Of a stretch of DNA of 64,000 bases, positions 1 through 8,571 are shown one piece after another. This DNA comes from Verrucomicrobiales bacterium (GTDB lineage: Bacteria > Verrucomicrobiota > Verrucomicrobiia > Limisphaerales > J093). How positions within the stretch are numbered: position 1 is the stretch's first letter; each line of letters starts with the position of its first letter. The position numbers and the translations under genes were made by a program. The stretch covers positions 1 to 64,000 of the forward strand of contig JACKPW010000004.1 in assembly GCA_024233215.1 (NCBI GenBank). Reading direction: 5' to 3'. The notes below the pieces were generated by a model. The model had not been told where the DNA came from, ran no database searches, and worked only from the letters and a program-made list of their open reading frames with translations.

Positions 1-3000
1 GTCGGCAGGGCTATGGCACAGCGCCGGCGAACCGCTCCGGCGGGTGCCAGTACGGATTCTCCGGGCGCGCTCCAGACAAGCAAGTCGGTCGGGTCCAGCA
101 GATCGTCCTCGGACAGATAGAGCAGGTCGAACCATGCCTGAGCCTCGGCCCGGCCCTGGTTGCGGACGGACCATTCAGCGGGAATCGTGCTCCCGACCGC
201 CGCTTGTGGCGGGGCTTCCAGATCCGCCGGCACCAGATCAGGTCCGAGCACCTCGATCAGGCGCACCCGGACGTTGTTCGATTCGTTGACCTCCGCGACG
301 CCGGGTTTGGCGCCCGCGTCGGTGACCAACAGCAGGTAGTAGGTGCCATCCGGCAGCCCGGGCAACTTCGGCTTGGCCTCCTGCGTGTAGGCTTGATTGG
401 CGGGCAAATCGGTCTTGATGGTCCAGTTCGCAAGCCGGAGGTCGTCCCCGCTCAGTTCGGGATCGTCCGACAGGTACAGATGATCCTCCCAAGGCTGCCC
501 GGCGACGGATTCGCCCGCGTTCCCGGCGCGATATCGGAACGAGAACGGGGCGCCGGTTGGCAGCCAGTCGTCGGTCTCAATCTCCAGCGGCACCAGGTCC
601 GGCGACCGCAGACCAGGCACGGACCCCGGTGCGGTCGGATCCGTGCCGGCCTTGAACTCCGCCAACGCGCTGTGGCCATCCTCGTCTCCGTCCGACAACG
701 CATCCTTGGTGTCTCTCGGGTTGAGCCCGAACCTGACCTCCCAGCCATCCGGCAGCCCATCCCCGTCCGTGTCATCGTCGCAAGGGTCCGTCTCGCCGGG
801 ATCGAGATGACCGTTGGCATTCGCGTCCTCAACGCCATCCAGGATGCCGTCGTCATCCGAGTCCGGGTCATCGGCCGAGGTGCAGGTCTGAGCCTCCAAC
901 CCGTTGGGAAGCCGGTCGCGGTCGATGTCATCGTCCTGGGCGATGACGATGGTGACTTCATCCGAGGTCCGCTGGGCCCGGCCATCCCGGGCGTCCACCC
1001 GAACACGATGAATCCCCGGCGAAAGCCGGGACGCGCTGAGACACGCGCCGTAGCCGATCAGTCCGTCGCGGTCGGACAACCATCGCACATCCTCTGGCGG
1101 GAGTTCACCGGACTCGGGATCGCGGACATCCGCCTGAAACAGTACGGGCAGCCCCTCGCCGAACACCTGCATGAAGCCGGGAGATCGGATGGCGACGCGC
1201 GGCGGCAACTCGCCCTTGATCAGCGGGCTGACCAAGGCAGCGGTCTCGTTCAGTCCGTCGGTGGCCACAACCCGAAGTTCCGCCTGATCCCCGCCCGGCA
1301 GGTCGGCCAGGTTCAGCGTGGCGTTCCGGCCGACGGCGTTCTGCCGCAAGGACTGCCACGTGGCTGCCGGCGAAGGCCGGTAGTCGATCCGATAGGTCAG
1401 GGTGTCGGACTTGGTGTCCTCGCCCAGCCAGGCAACCAAGGCACTTCCGGTGGCAGGCCAAGCTTGGCCCGGTTTCGGCTGCGTGACCGCCAGGGAAGGC
1501 GCGGGCGGTGAGGCGGTCACCCGGGCGAGGACGATATCCCCTTGATATAGAATTGCTTCAGCGAGTTCACCAACGACCGGCAGCGCCTGATGGAAGAAAC
1601 CCCCGTTGTCCCGGCTGTCTTCCAGCTCGAAGTAGCGCTTGAACGTGGCGACGCCTTTGGCGTCATGAAGTTCCAAACGATAGCGACCGTGGCCAGCCTG
1701 AGGGGAGAACCCCGTCGGGTGAAGCTGGCGGGCACCGCGGGACAGCCATACCCGGTCCGGTCGGACCCAACCGGTGAAATGAATGTACTCCTCCATGAGG
1801 GGGGGCTTGGCGTTCAGCGCAACCGGTTGGACACCTCGCTTCGCCGCGACCGCGGGATCAATGGCTTCGAAATGATCCGTCAACCACTCCCAGGTGTAGC
1901 GACTGATCCAACCGTTGTTCCACAGCCTTGCCGATTCCATCAGCAGCAGGTCACGCTCCGTCCAAGGGCTCTGGTAGCGGACTCCACAGTTGATTCCGAC
2001 CCCCCCGGGATTCGCACCGATTTCGCCAATCGAGCCGCGCGGGAGCGGGATGCCACCCGGCGCGCGGTACTGGGGGAAGTCGGTGTTGTACTCACGCTCG
2101 ATGTCTTCCCACAGGACGCTGTCCTCGCCGAAGGTCTCCAGTGCCCACTGGTTGAACGCCCAGTCAGAGTCGGACACGATCGGCTTCATCCCCAAGCCGC
2201 GATACAGCCATGGACCGAAGTCCATGGAAAAGGCGGTGGAACGGTCGATCAGGAAGAGGGACGCGTCGGGACCAACGTCCTCGAGCCGCAGCTCCGTGCG
2301 TGCGATCCCGACCCGGAACTCCGGACCCGGCGTTTCAGGGGTCGGTGTTGGATTGGCGGCGATGTGCCCGAGCAGTTGAGCGAAGGCCTGACCGTCATAG
2401 TCCCGCGGCTCCGAACCCGTAAGCGTGATATCCACCACGTCGGCGAGGCGGGCATGGATGCGGTTGCCCGGCAGGGGCAGCCAGAAGAGACCCGCGCCTG
2501 AGGTGCCGAGCGGGCTCAAGGCCTGCTCTTCCGTGGGTTCCTCAAAAACGGTGGTGGTGCCGTCCTCGTTCAGGAGGGTCACGCGCAGGCGGTACACCCG
2601 CCAGTTCAGATGCTGTTGGGTGTCGTGGAAGACCACGTCGCGGCCGGTGTTGTTCTGCGGGTTGTACATGCCGTCCCCCTCAGGCACACCGTTGAACGGG
2701 TTGACCGTCGCCACAAACTCCACGTGGCCGGGGGCGGTCCATTCGAAGGGGATGACAAAGTCAAAGCCGTGGGTGTAGTCGGACCGCGCGCCGTGAAACG
2801 GATCGTCCATGCCACGCCAGCGTTGAGCGATCCAGTGTTCGCCCGGTGAGAGCCGCACGCGGTTGAGCGCGCGGAGGGGCAGTTCCGCGAGTGGCTCGCC
2901 GCCCCGATACGCCATCAGGCTGCAGTCCACGCCGTGAACCTGAACCCCGGTGTCGACCTGGGCATAGACCCGCACCGCCGTCGACTTGTTGGCGATCAAC

Positions 3001-4043
3001 CGATGGACCTGACTGTCGTCCTGGATCGCCTGCAGAACCTCCAGACCCTCGGCCACGAAGTTCTGGTTCTCCGGCATGACCGGGGGCGGCGGCGGCGGGG
3101 CATGATAGTAGATCTCGCTGCTTGCCTCGCCCACGTTCCCACCCACGTCGGTGACGCGTACCTCAACGCGGTGGTTTCCTTCGGAGTCATAAAGACGAAT
3201 TGGAGCACTGAAGACAATGGTTGGCGCCACTCCAATCGGCACGATCGGTTGCCAGCCCCCTCCCCCAAGGGAGCGGGCTTCGATCAAGGTCACGCCGAGA
3301 TTCTCCTCGATGTATCCGGCAACGGTGATCACGGTGGAGTCGGTCACATTCCGGGCCCGCCCCTCGTCTCCGTCCGGCGCCGGGTTGGTCAGATGCACGA
3401 CCGGTGGGATCAGGTCCTCGATGGGCGGCGGTTCGTCCCCCTCCCAGACCCGAATCCGGATTCCGTCGATCACCTCCGGGGCGGCCGAACTGCCGTAGGT
3501 CACCCGGAACGCCTCGATGGCCCCGGTTGCCGAGGTCACGGTCAGGTTGTTCGCCGCCGTGGGACCGACCGGGTCCGATCCCAGGCCCTGCGAATCCTCG
3601 ATCCCCAGGGGCACGAACAGATCCCCCACCCGGCGACCGGCACGCAGCGTGGCGGTCACGGGGGGAGCGGCGCTCTCGCTCAGCCCGACCGCCAGTTCCA
3701 CCTGATCGGAGCTGAAACCGACCAGCACGAACTCCACCGCATCGTTTGCACTCCCGAATTCATTGCCGCTGGAGGGCCGATTGCGCAGGGCACGATCCCC
3801 GGAGGCGGTGGGAGTGGCGGGCGCAAAGACCTCCGGTTGGCTGCCGTAGACCCCTTGAATCAGCACGCCGCGGCCCCCGCCCAGGTCGGCGTACGCCTGG
3901 TGCGAGGCGTCAAACCCGTAGCCGTCCCCGAGCGTATCGAAATCGAGGGCCACCTCCGCGGGCTGGGCGAGCGGCCCGTGACATAGGAGAACCAGAGTGA
4001 AAATGCGGCGCGAGAGGCCGGTAATTGGATGAGTCGAGATCAT
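1..4043 (-). CDS. Giant exported multidomain protein, 5' part only (CARDB and TSP3-like calcium loops)
   Basis: The reading frame is open from an ATG at 4043 to the left edge (about 1,347 codons), so the C-terminus is missing. The start MISTHPITGLSRRIFTLVLL is a signal peptide (basic n-region, hydrophobic core), indicating export. The order is an N-terminal beta-rich domain (roughly residues 25-190), Ig-like stretches, a central unrecognised region (about 350-850), more Ig-like sequence, then TSP3-like calcium loops rich in DxDxDG (for example DDDTDGDGLPDGWE) near 660-940. The loops are followed by at least two CARDB-like repeats with the LYLSDD / LYLSEDD pattern. I saw no HExxH or other catalytic motif. 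Large calcium-loop exoproteins of this kind are typical of Verrucomicrobiota; adhesion or polymer binding is inference. The start codon overlaps the stop of the nucleotidyltransferase remnant upstream (ATGA). Confidence 0.85.
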   Translation of the reverse strand, partial: MISTHPITGLSRRIFTLVLLCHGPLAQPAEVALDFDTLGDGYGFDASHQAYADLGGGRGVLIQGVYGSQPEVFAPATPTASGDRALRNRPSSGNEFGSANDAVEFVLVGFSSDQVELAVGLSESAAPPVTATLRAGRRVGDLFVPLGIEDSQGLGSDPVGPTAANNLTVTSATGAIEAFRVTYGSSAAPEVIDGIRIRVWEGDEPPPIEDLIPPVVHLTNPAPDGDEGRARNVTDSTVITVAGYIEENLGVTLIEARSLGGGGWQPIVPIGVAPTIVFSAPIRLYDSEGNHRVEVRVTDVGGNVGEASSEIYYHAPPPPPPVMPENQNFVAEGLEVLQAIQDDSQVHRLIANKSTAVRVYAQVDTGVQVHGVDCSLMAYRGGEPLAELPLRALNRVRLSPGEHWIAQRWRGMDDPFHGARSDYTHGFDFVIPFEWTAPGHVEFVATVNPFNGVPEGDGMYNPQNNTGRDVVFHDTQQHLNWRVYRLRVTLLNEDGTTTVFEEPTEEQALSPLGTSGAGLFWLPLPGNRIHARLADVVDITLTGSEPRDYDGQAFAQLLGHIAANPTPTPETPGPEFRVGIARTELRLEDVGPDASLFLIDRSTAFSMDFGPWLYRGLGMKPIVSDSDWAFNQWALETFGEDSVLWEDIEREYNTDFPQYRAPGGIPLPRGSIGEIGANPGGVGINCGVRYQSPWTERDLLLMESARLWNNGWISRYTWEWLTDHFEAIDPAVAAKRGVQPVALNAKPPLMEEYIHFTGWVRPDRVWLSRGARQLHPTGFSPQAGHGRYRLELHDAKGVATFKRYFELEDSRDNGGFFHQALPVVGELAEAILYQGDIVLARVTASPPAPSLAVTQPKPGQAWPATGSALVAWLGEDTKSDTLTYRIDYRPSPAATWQSLRQNAVGRNATLNLADLPGGDQAELRVVATDGLNETAALVSPLIKGELPPRVAIRSPGFMQVFGEGLPVLFQADVRDPESGELPPEDVRWLSDRDGLIGYGACLSASRLSPGIHRVRVDARDGRAQRTSDEVTIVIAQDDDIDRDRLPNGLEAQTCTSADDPDSDDDGILDGVEDANANGHLDPGETDPCDDDTDGDGLPDGWEVRFGLNPRDTKDALSDGDEDGHSALAEFKAGTDPTAPGSVPGLRSPDLVPLEIETDDWLPTGAPFSFRYRAGNAGESVAGQPWEDHLYLSDDPELSGDDLRLANWTIKTDLPANQAYTQEAKPKLPGLPDGTYYLLLVTDAGAKPGVAEVNESNNVRVRLIEVLGPDLVPADLEAPPQAAVGSTIPAEWSVRNQGRAEAQAWFDLLYLSEDDLLDPTDLLVWSAPGESVLAPAGAVRRRCAIALP

Positions 4044-4317
4044 GGATGAACCCTTGCGTCTGACGCTACAGCCCATACCACAGCCCGGGCGGTATCAAAC
4101 CCTTGTGGCTTCCGCGCAATCTGCAATTCCACGTCGTGCATTGCCAAGCACAAACGCCGGCCGGTCGCCTTGAAGACGATCAGGCCGTCGGGAGTGCAAA
4201 GCCGAAGGGAGCCACCCGGGAGCATCTCGGTGTCCCGGGCGCGAGCCACGGCGGACTCGTCGTTGCCGAAGCCGGTGAGGAGGGTGAGGTCCACGTCCCG
4301 GGTTGCCCGGATCTGAC
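4040..4317 (-). pseudogene. Remnant of a nucleotidyltransferase (AbiEii-like) gene
   Basis: The minus-strand frame reads RATRDVDLTLLTGFG, then after a short gap ARDTEMLPGGSLRLCTPDGL and IVFKATGRRL followed by DVE. This is the order of motifs in the small stand-alone nucleotidyltransferases common in Verrucomicrobiota: a T-K/R-DVDL catalytic segment, then F-LPG-LR-C---DL-V-KA. The roughly 50-60 residues that normally separate DVDL-LTGFG from the LPG block are missing. The N-terminus is also lost: upstream sequence passes into a short tandem repeat. The frame is still open but cannot encode a complete enzyme. An internally deleted relic is the simplest reading; a very short novel protein is less likely. 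Confidence 0.6.
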
Positions 4318-4346
4318 AGGTCTGACCAGTCCGACAAGTCTGACCA
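4312..4346. repeat. Short tandem repeat of TCTGACCAG / TCCGACAAG units
   Basis: Four near-identical 9-bp units (TCTGACAGG, TCTGACCAG, TCCGACAAG, TCTGACCAA) lie between the two gene remnants and would read S-D-x on the plus strand. This is a low-complexity repeat at the joint between unrelated debris. Confidence 0.7.
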
Positions 4347-4452
4347 AAGCCCCACCTGCCCGCACTGCGGCCAGCCCATGACACGCCGCACCGCCCGTAA
4401 AGGCGGAAAAGCCGGGCCGCCTTTCTGGGGCTGCACCGGCTTTCGGGCGTGA
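4312..4452 (+). pseudogene. Remnant of a C4 zinc-finger (topoisomerase/NERD-type) C-terminus
   Basis: The plus-strand frame ending in TGA at 4450-4452 reads CPHCGQPMTRRTARKGGKAG followed by RPFWGCTGF. This is the C-terminal C4 zinc finger found at the ends of topoisomerase I and of several Mrr/NERD-type nuclease proteins (CPxCG-x-M-xxR-ARKG--AG--FWGC--FP-C). The last cysteine is replaced by a stop. No start or catalytic domain remains. Upstream in frame there is only a repeat encoding S-D-R/Q/K triplets. It abuts the nucleotidyltransferase remnant in the opposite orientation, so this looks like a scrap of accessory DNA. Confidence 0.55.
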
Positions 4453-4475
4453 ACGGGTACGGTTCGCGCAGAGGC

Positions 4476-5909
4476 TCAGTAACGGTAGTGCTCCGGCTTG
4501 TAGGGGCCTTCCACCTTCACGCCGATATAGTCCGCCTGCGCCTGGGTAAGCTTTGTCAGTTTCGCCCCGATCTTCTCCAGGTGCAGCCGCGCGACTTCCT
4601 CGTCCAGCACCTTGGGCAGCACTTTCACATCGCCGGGCTTATAGGTCTCGCGGTTCCTCCAGAGATCGATCTGCGCCAGGGTCTGGTTCGTGAAGCTGTT
4701 GCTCATCACGAAGCTCGGATGGCCGGTCGCACAACCCAGGTTCACCAGGCGACCCTCGGCCAGCAGATAAAGCTGGTGCCCGTCCTCGAACGTGTACTGG
4801 TCGACCTGCGGCTTCACGTTCATCTTCCGGATGCCGGGGAGCTTGTTAAGCTTGTCGACCTGAATCTCGTTGTCGAAGTGGCCGATGTTGCAGACGATTG
4901 CCTGATCCTTCATCCGGGTCAGGTGCTCCAGGCGGATGATGTCGCGGTTGCCGGTGGTCGTGACATAGATGTCGCCCCAACCCAGTGTGTCCTCGACGGT
5001 CAACACGCGATACCCCTCCATCGCCGCCTGCAGCGCGCAGATCGGATCCACCTCGGTGATGACGACCTGGGCGCCCTGCGACCGCAGTGATTGCGCGCAG
5101 CCCTTGCCGACGTCGCCGTAACCGCAAACCACGGCCACCTTGCCCGAGATCATCACGTCGGTGGCCCGCTTGATGCCGTCCACCAGCGATTCCCGGCAGC
5201 CGTAGAGGTTGTCGAACTTGGACTTGGTGACCGAGTCGTTGACGTTGATCGCCGCCACCCGCAACGTGCCCTTCTTGGCCATTTCGTAGAGACGATGCAC
5301 GCCGGTAGTGGTCTCCTCGGAGACGCCCTTCCAGTCCTTCACGTAGTTCGTCCACTTGATGGGATCCTCGGACCGCACCCGCTTGAGGAGATCCTTGATG
5401 ACCTGTTCCTCATGGGAACCGCTTTCGGTGTTCACCCAGTCGGAACCTTCCTCCAACTCGGCTCCCTTGTGGATCAGCAGCGTGGCGTCGCCGCCGTCGT
5501 CGACGATCAACTGGGGACCCTTGCCATCGGGCCAGGTCAGGGCATTCAGGGTGCACTCCCAGTATTCCTCGAGGGTCTCCCCTTTCCAGGCGAACACCGG
5601 CACGCCGGCCTTCGCAATGGCGGCGGCGGCGTGGTCCTGGGTCGAGAAGATGTTGCAGGAGCACCAGCGCACATCCGCGCCGAGTTCCTTGAGGGTCTCG
5701 ATGAGAACCGCCGTTTGAATGGTCATGTGCAGACTGCCCATGATGCGCACGCCGGCGAGCGGTTTCTCGGCGGCATACTTGCGGCGGGTCGCCATCAACC
5801 CGGGCATCTCGTGCTCGGCGATGGAGATTTCCTTGCGACCGAAGTCGGCGAGATTGATGTCGCGGACTTTGTAGTCGGCGGTCATTTCTGTTTGGGTTGC
5901 AGTGCTCAT
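4476..5909 (-). CDS. ahcY: Adenosylhomocysteinase (S-adenosylhomocysteine hydrolase)
   Basis: A 477-residue cytosolic enzyme that splits S-adenosylhomocysteine to adenosine and homocysteine, using bound NAD. Family signatures are full: GSLHMTIQTAVLIETL near the N-terminus, SCNIFSTQDHAAAAI, the NAD-binding CGYGDVGKGCAQSLR with following VVITEVDPI, and the conserved end YKPEHYRY. Length matches the family. It lies downstream of metK on the same strand, so synthesis of SAM and removal of its by-product are probably co-expressed. The two are separated by the four-helix-bundle cassette, whose left inverted repeat begins only 11 bp upstream of this ATG. The leader of ahcY is therefore largely cassette sequence. 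Confidence 0.98.
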   Translation of the reverse strand: MSTATQTEMTADYKVRDINLADFGRKEISIAEHEMPGLMATRRKYAAEKPLAGVRIMGSLHMTIQTAVLIETLKELGADVRWCSCNIFSTQDHAAAAIAKAGVPVFAWKGETLEEYWECTLNALTWPDGKGPQLIVDDGGDATLLIHKGAELEEGSDWVNTESGSHEEQVIKDLLKRVRSEDPIKWTNYVKDWKGVSEETTTGVHRLYEMAKKGTLRVAAINVNDSVTKSKFDNLYGCRESLVDGIKRATDVMISGKVAVVCGYGDVGKGCAQSLRSQGAQVVITEVDPICALQAAMEGYRVLTVEDTLGWGDIYVTTTGNRDIIRLEHLTRMKDQAIVCNIGHFDNEIQVDKLNKLPGIRKMNVKPQVDQYTFEDGHQLYLLAEGRLVNLGCATGHPSFVMSNSFTNQTLAQIDLWRNRETYKPGDVKVLPKVLDEEVARLHLEKIGAKLTKLTQAQADYIGVKVEGPYKPEHYRY

Positions 5910-5920
5910 ACTTTCTCAGA

Positions 5921-6348
5921 TTCAAGATTCAAGTTTTCAGTTTCAAGTCAGGCTCCCCTGCGAGTGTGTACCGCACGAATCAGGCCCTGGAGCATCGAGG
6001 AGATCTCCTTGGACTCTGCCACCATCGCCCGGCCCTTATCCCGCTCGAGCAGCCCAAGTTCGATAGCGACGTATATCTGCGTGCGGAGCTCGCCATTGGA
6101 TCCCTTCGCGATGCGGAGGAACCGCACGAAATCCCCATCGGAGTCACGCTCCTGGCCCTCGGCAATGTTCGACGGGACGGACAACGAGGCCCGCTCCATC
6201 TGGTCCCTGAGCGAGTATCGCTTGCAGGTCTCATGTGTCCGATAGATGTCAACCGCCTGCCGGCAGGCCCGCTTCCATACTTCGAGATCTTCGAAAGACT
6301 GGTAGGCCATGACCGGACCGTCTTGAAACTGAACACTTGAACCTTGAA
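5921..6348. mobile_element. Four-helix-bundle cassette with 27-bp terminal inverted repeats
   Basis: The left end 5921-5947 and the reverse complement of the right end 6322-6348 match at 25 of 27 positions. Each end is itself made of TTCAAG-like words. The cassette contains exactly one gene (5948-6310). That gene's stop codon touches the left repeat, and its start lies 11 bp inside the right repeat. No transposase is present. The octamer TCAGGCTC occurs just inside the left repeat and just outside the right one, where it covers the metK stop. The unit sits between two operon-partner genes, which suggests insertion. Mobility is inference. Confidence 0.65.
5948..6310 (-). CDS. Four helix bundle protein (S23 / TIGR02436 family)
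   Basis: A 120-residue protein with the family hallmarks: FEDLEVWKRA at the start, SLRDQMERASLSVPSNIAEG in the middle, then FVRFLRIAKGSNGELRTQ and a final helix EISSMLQGLIRAV. Homologues were first noticed inside intervening sequences of bacterial 23S rRNA genes and also exist as free-standing genes. They form pentameric four-helix bundles and their function is unknown. Here the gene fills an inverted-repeat cassette between metK and ahcY, on the same strand as both. I see no clear Shine-Dalgarno sequence, so expression may depend on transcription of the surrounding operon. Confidence 0.93.
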   Translation of the reverse strand: MAYQSFEDLEVWKRACRQAVDIYRTHETCKRYSLRDQMERASLSVPSNIAEGQERDSDGDFVRFLRIAKGSNGELRTQIYVAIELGLLERDKGRAMVAESKEISSMLQGLIRAVHTRRGA

Positions 6349-6356
6349 ACTCAGGC

Positions 6357-7532
6357 TCAGGCTTTCACGGCCTTTCGCAACGCCGCCACCTTGTCCGTCC
6401 GTTCCCAGGTGATCGCCGGATCGTCCTTGCCGAAGTGACCGTAGTTCGTCGTCTTGAGGTAGATCGGCCGGAGCAAATCGAGTTGCTTGACGATGTCCGC
6501 CGGTTTCAGGCTGAACACCTTCTCCACGGCCGCCGTGAGTGCCTCATCGGCCACCACACCGGTGCCGAACGAATCCACGCACACCGACACCGGATTCGGA
6601 TGCCCGATGGCATAGGCGAACTGCACCTCGCAGCGACTCGCCAACCCGGCCGCCACGATGTTCTTCGCGACGTAACGGCCCATGTAGGCCGCACTCCGGT
6701 CCACCTTGGAGGGATCCTTGCCGGAGAACGCCCCCCCACCATGCCGGCCCATGCCGCCGTAGGTGTCCACGATGATCTTCCGACCGGTGAGGCCGCTGTC
6801 GCCCTGGGGGCCGCCCACGACAAACCGCCCGGTGGGATTGATCAGGAACTGGGTGTCGCGGGTCAGCAGCTTCTTCGGCAACACCTTCCGCACGATGCGA
6901 TCGATGATGAACTTCTCGATGGCCGCGTGCTCGACGTCCGCCGCGTGCTGGGTCGAGACCACCACGCTCGTAATCCGCACCGGCTTGTCATCCACATACT
7001 CCACCGACACCTGGCTCTTCGCGTCCGGACGCAGCCACTTGACCTTGCCGCTCTTGCGGATGCGCGTCAGTTCGCGACCGACCCGGTGCGCGAACATGAT
7101 CGGCGCAGGCATCAACTCGGGCGTCTCATCGCAGGCGTAACCGAACATCAAACCCTGATCGCCGGCGCCCTGCTCCGCGGTCTTCTTCCCCCGGGCCTTG
7201 CGGGCGTCGACCCCCTGCGCGATGTCCGGGGACTGCCGCGTCAGGTAGTTGTTGATGAACACCTTGTCGGCGTGGAACACGTCGTCGTCGTGGGTATAGC
7301 CAATTTCCCGGATGGCGGCCCGGATGACGTCGTTGTAGTTGAAGTCGGCCTTGGTGGTAATTTCGCCACCGACCACCACCACATTCGACTTCACAAACGT
7401 CTCGCAAGCCACGCGGCTGGTCTTGTCCTGCGCAAGGCAGGCATCGAGAATGGCGTCGGAAATGGTATCACAGACCTTGTCGGGATGACCTTCACCGACG
7501 GACTCGGAGGAGAAAATGTAACGTTTGCTCAT
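6357..7532 (-). CDS. metK: S-adenosylmethionine synthase (methionine adenosyltransferase)
   Basis: A 391-residue cytosolic enzyme making SAM from methionine and ATP. Recognisable are the start SSESVGEGHPDKVCDTISDA, the second signature GAGDQGLMFGYACDET, the phosphate-binding GGAFSGKDPSKVDRSAAYM, and the conserved AIGHPNPVS region. Length is standard. It is the first gene of a SAM-cycle unit with ahcY downstream. The leader contains a candidate promoter and two overlapping inverted repeats (see the 7545-7607 entry), which might control it. Confidence 0.98.
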   Translation of the reverse strand: MSKRYIFSSESVGEGHPDKVCDTISDAILDACLAQDKTSRVACETFVKSNVVVVGGEITTKADFNYNDVIRAAIREIGYTHDDDVFHADKVFINNYLTRQSPDIAQGVDARKARGKKTAEQGAGDQGLMFGYACDETPELMPAPIMFAHRVGRELTRIRKSGKVKWLRPDAKSQVSVEYVDDKPVRITSVVVSTQHAADVEHAAIEKFIIDRIVRKVLPKKLLTRDTQFLINPTGRFVVGGPQGDSGLTGRKIIVDTYGGMGRHGGGAFSGKDPSKVDRSAAYMGRYVAKNIVAAGLASRCEVQFAYAIGHPNPVSVCVDSFGTGVVADEALTAAVEKVFSLKPADIVKQLDLLRPIYLKTTNYGHFGKDDPAITWERTDKVAALRKAVKA

Positions 7533-7544
7533 GGATTTAAGGGC

Positions 7545-7607
7545 CGTCGCAAGGCGACGTATTCACATATCAGGATGCGAAGATACGTCGCCTGCAACGA
7601 GCGTCAA
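7545..7607 (-). promoter_or_regulatory. metK leader: sigma70-like promoter and overlapping inverted repeats
   Basis: Read on the minus strand, TTGACG (7607-7602) and TATCTT (7585-7580) are separated by 16 bp, a fair sigma70-type promoter. GGCGACGTAT (7592-7583) and ATACGTCGCC (7562-7553) form a perfect 10-bp inverted repeat around a 20-nt spacer. The second arm overlaps a further 6-bp hairpin (7559-7554 with 7550-7545, 3-nt loop) that ends 12 nt before the metK ATG. The two pairings exclude each other. I recognise no known SAM or SAH riboswitch consensus. If transcription starts downstream of the -10 box, the first arm is not transcribed and the long repeat would act only as DNA. Confidence 0.4.
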
Positions 7608-7710
7608 TTCGGTTTTTTGTTCCTGGAGCAACCCAGGCGGAGTTGCCCGCTCGGGCAAGTCTGTGACCGGGGGACCGTCAATACAGCGCCAGCGGGGTCG
7701 GCGGTGCTGA

Positions 7711-8571
7711 CTACTTGATCCGTATCCAGACTTGATGCCGACTGCCGTCCGACAAGGTGGCAATCAACTGCCAGATGCCAGGAACCATGCCCGTTGCGAG
7801 GACATCCAGGTTGAAATGCCACCTGCCATCGTCGCAGCGAAACGTGTTTCCCGGCGTGGCGACGTCTCTCGCAATCGCATCGATGGCCGGGGCTGGCTCA
7901 GTGGGGTTGCTCCATTTAACGGCCTGCAGCGTGTGCAACCCCGAAGTGAGAGGAGATCCAGCCTGGGTACCGACGAACTTCACCGGGATCGTGCTCGCCA
8001 GTTTGAAGGTCCGAACCGGGTTGTCGAATCCCCCCCCCGTGGCATCGGATCCCCCGAGGGGAGGTAGGAACCCGGTGAACTCAACGGGAGGCGTCGCCGG
8101 CGTGAGCGACCAACTGGAAGGAACGATGGCTTCGCCGTAGTTGGCGGGCATGGGGATGTTCCACCACTCTGCCGTATAGTTAATGGCCCCAACCCCGTTG
8201 TAGAACCCGCTCATGTCGAAGTGCCAGGAACCGAAAGACTGGAACTCCGGATAGGCCGAGGGGTCCCTGAACTCGAATTCGTTGAGCAAGGCGTCGAAGG
8301 AGACCACCGAGCCTGGCCTCACTTCAAGAGGGCCCGGTGCTTCAATGTCGCCGAAGAACACCGAGAGGAGGAGGACGTTCTCCACGTGATCGTCCACCCG
8401 ATCGCCAACCAAGGCACCGGAAACGGTCATGGCCTCTTGGATGTAACCATCCGGCCAGACGGATTCAGCGAACCGGTAGGAGAAGTTGAACACGGTTGCC
8501 CCGTTGGACGACGCGGCTGTCAGGCACATGGCCGACAACATCGTCCAGAGTGATCTACTGTGCGTTTTCAT
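7711..8571 (-). CDS. Exported PxKF-domain protein
   Basis: A 286-residue protein with a signal peptide (MKTHSRSLWTMLSAMCLTAA, mature from about residue 25). The N-terminal two thirds is an unrecognised beta-rich region (FNFSYRFAESVWPDG onward). The C-terminal part carries the PxKF pattern: FKLASTIPVKF, then GLHTLQAVK, and the closing WHFNLDVLATGMVPGIWQLI / ATLSDGSRHQVWIRIK. This closing block is typical of PxKF-containing secreted bacterial proteins. No catalytic motif is evident. It is transcribed away from the FG-GAP gene. The 180-bp gap to metK shows this gene's end, then hairpins near 7622-7660 that could end transcription. Confidence 0.75.
   Translation of the reverse strand: MKTHSRSLWTMLSAMCLTAASSNGATVFNFSYRFAESVWPDGYIQEAMTVSGALVGDRVDDHVENVLLLSVFFGDIEAPGPLEVRPGSVVSFDALLNEFEFRDPSAYPEFQSFGSWHFDMSGFYNGVGAINYTAEWWNIPMPANYGEAIVPSSWSLTPATPPVEFTGFLPPLGGSDATGGGFDNPVRTFKLASTIPVKFVGTQAGSPLTSGLHTLQAVKWSNPTEPAPAIDAIARDVATPGNTFRCDDGRWHFNLDVLATGMVPGIWQLIATLSDGSRHQVWIRIK

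Noticed and set aside
204..2501. Plus-strand open frames of 435 and 303 codons
   Set aside because: Both are shadows of the giant minus-strand exoprotein, whose frame stays open throughout and shows calcium loops and CARDB-like repeats.
4312..4346. A CRISPR array
   Set aside because: The repeat unit is 9 bp without spacers, and no cas gene is present.
7533..7710. A known SAM or SAH riboswitch before metK
   Set aside because: I could not match the conserved cores of the SAM-I, SAM-II, SAM-III or SAH types. Only simple inverted repeats are present.
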